64,000 bases of DNA, taken from positions 22,879,903 through 22,943,902 of the forward strand of contig OZ022506.1 of assembly GCA_963989385.1 (NCBI GenBank). Direction: 5' to 3'. Positions within the stretch are counted from its first letter, which is position 1; each line of letters begins with the position of its first letter. This stretch comes from Ctena decussata (Eukaryota; Mollusca; Bivalvia; Lucinida; Lucinidae). Below the pieces are notes generated by a model that saw only the letters and a list, made by a program, of their open reading frames with translations, did not search any database and was not told where the DNA came from. Shown piece after piece: positions 62,811 to 64,000 of the stretch. The translations under genes were made by a program, and so were the position numbers.

Positions 62811-63160
62811 GTTTATCATACGACGTCGCATCTGAGAGTGTAATAAAGCCATGAATTAAAACGATAATCAACTAGTGGATTAAATATGCAAATTACGTCG
62901 TAACCTTATGCGTTGACGTCCATAAAAACGTCGCGTTCTCTAATGACGAAATCGTGACGTTTTAGTGCAAATTTGCTAATAAAATGGGATTCAAGTGTTA
63001 TATGATAAGTTGAATCTTGCATTCGTGCTCCTGTATTATTGAATTTTTTAAAGTCGTTGGGGAAAACCAATAAAATGGTCGACATAGCCTCGCATCTGAT
63101 CTTTTTACCCAACTCGTTTAATAAATTCAGTAATACATGAGCACTCATGTTAGATCCTCT
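62811..63160 (-). repeat. Family D repeat with short ORF, copy 2
   Basis: Opposite orientation to 10558-10884. It keeps GAGTGTAATAAAGCCATG, AACGTCGCG/GACGTCCATAAAAACGT, GTGCTCCTGTATTATTGAAT and the CATGAGCACTCATG end. The minus frame 63172-62906 begins upstream, then continues as MSAHVLLNLLNELGK. Confidence 0.65.
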
Positions 63161-63310
63161 ATCTATGCGCATTACCCTTCAGTTTTCTCCGATGCAACTT
63201 CAAACAGAACTATGTGTTTGGTCTGTGTTGGGGCCTCCTCCTAACGCTTCACTGAGACATCACAGTAAAATATGTAAAATCATCAGAAAACTATGCTGAA
63301 CCAAAGTTCA

Positions 63311-63531
63311 GGGGTCGTATTTATAAAACGACTTAAGTGGTTGCTATGCTGTTGCTAAGGCTGAATTTCTATAAAGGAGAATCCCTACAACTATGAAATT
63401 TGCTCTGGAGGAACATTCTGAAAAAGACTGTTCCTCCAGAGCTAATATCATAGTTGTAGGAAATCTTCTTCATAGAAATTTAGCCTTAGCAACAGCATAG
63501 CAAGGACTTAAGTGGTTTTATAAATACGACA
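63311..63531. mobile_element. Family B palindromic MITE, copy 4
   Basis: About 221 bp with the GGGGTCGTATTTATAAAACG end. The right end is eroded (TACGACACGAG). Centre GAACATTCTGAAAAAGACTG. Confidence 0.85.
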
Positions 63532-63644
63532 CGAGGCATCACTGCGGTCTAAAGCAAGAGTATAAAAAGTATATTTTAAAACACGATGGGTCCGACTATA
63601 AAGACATTGATGTTCAGGTGCAATCGTCTATAACATAAAAAGGA

Positions 63645-63735
63645 GGGTGCCGATAGTTAGCCTAAGGTCCGACTCACGGTCTTGCAACCGAAGAGGCAGG
63701 CAAAGTTGTAAACCGTGACTGGGTTAACCATCACG
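63645..63735 (-). mobile_element. Retroelement coding-end scrap
   Basis: The minus strand reads NPVTVYNFACLFGCKTVSRT, corresponding to NPTMVNNFASLFNCTPVGRA in the copy at 56211. Only this last part is present. Confidence 0.55.
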
Positions 63736-63739
63736 CATG

Positions 63740-64000
63740 CAGTGTGTCACATGAAATAAATAGTGTAACCTTTTTTTGTATAAAGGACCTGGTATGATAA
63801 TGGCCATTTTTGGTCCCCATTCAAATTCTCTTAAAATTGCATGGTTTCTATTGCTTATTATTTGTGCGTATGGGAACAAACAGAAAAAATATGTTTCACT
63901 TTTGTTAATTCTCAGAATAACATGATTTCTGACATGCCTATGTTAGATCAATATTATGAAGGAAAATCGCAAGAAAAACTGAGTTTAATAGTTTTTCCTT
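63740..64000. other. Right edge, nothing recognised
   Basis: AT-rich sequence without a recognised repeat or exon. Confidence 0.4.

Overview
This window looks like nuclear DNA of a marine bivalve mollusc, most likely a heterodont clam. The inference rests on an AT-rich, intron-bearing, repeat-saturated layout, on a metazoan apyrase-type gene split by long introns, and on repeat families that I associate with bivalve genomes: 236-bp 'GAGCCGCGAC' palindromic elements, tRNA-derived SINEs ending in a 'GACTGAAATACTGTTGAA' core, Tc1-like transposons, and a reverse-transcriptase family with the motif DFDIVNFPF. There are no operons, bacterial genes, CRISPR arrays, rRNA genes or intact tRNA genes.

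Only one host gene can be supported firmly. It is the 5' part of an ecto-/secreted nucleoside triphosphate diphosphohydrolase (GDA1/CD39 family) on the minus strand. Four coding exons were located: 11286-10956, 8509-8326, 7119-6872 and 1836-1691. All junctions have GT/AG sites and compatible phases, giving 303 in-frame codons that carry apyrase conserved regions 1 to 4. The C-terminal exons must lie beyond the left edge. Its introns are packed with mobile DNA, including a 1.8-kb terminal-inverted-repeat element.

Right of about 11.5 kb the window is essentially a mobile-element graveyard. 12-19 kb holds simple repeats, SINE fragments and palindromic MITEs. 19.2-20.0 kb is a 41-bp tandem array that grew out of one arm of a palindromic MITE. 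25.8-28.3 kb has two 5'-truncated retroelement relics. 28.8-30.7 kb is an element with four internal 430-450-bp tandem units. 31.8-34.7 kb is a decayed Tc1-like transposase gene interrupted by a 2.0-kb element with perfect 28-bp ends that encloses a LINE fragment (RT plus RNase H). 36.4-37.0 kb is a TTAA-flanked MITE. 41.9-43.1, 52.7-53.7, 55.6-56.9 and 61.96-62.5 kb are copies of one retroelement family. 45.0-46.5 kb has a tail-to-tail SINE pair and a 19-bp minisatellite. 51.0-52.7 kb has a 5-bp-TSD MITE and a second Tc1 relic. 57.2-59.3 kb is a Tc1-like element with long terminal repeats and a mariner-like element nested inside it.

I found no convincing undescribed multi-gene system. The most interesting observations concern repeat biology: a MITE arm turning into a satellite, a retroelement 3'-UTR segment turning into a minisatellite, nested insertions dated by target-site duplications, and repeats abutting both splice sites of the first ENTPD coding exon. 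Three unexplained ORFs (44284-44554 minus, 46577-46800 minus, 60105-60401 plus) are listed at low confidence. All exon and repeat edges were read by eye and may be off by a few bases, except where a splice site or target-site duplication fixes them.
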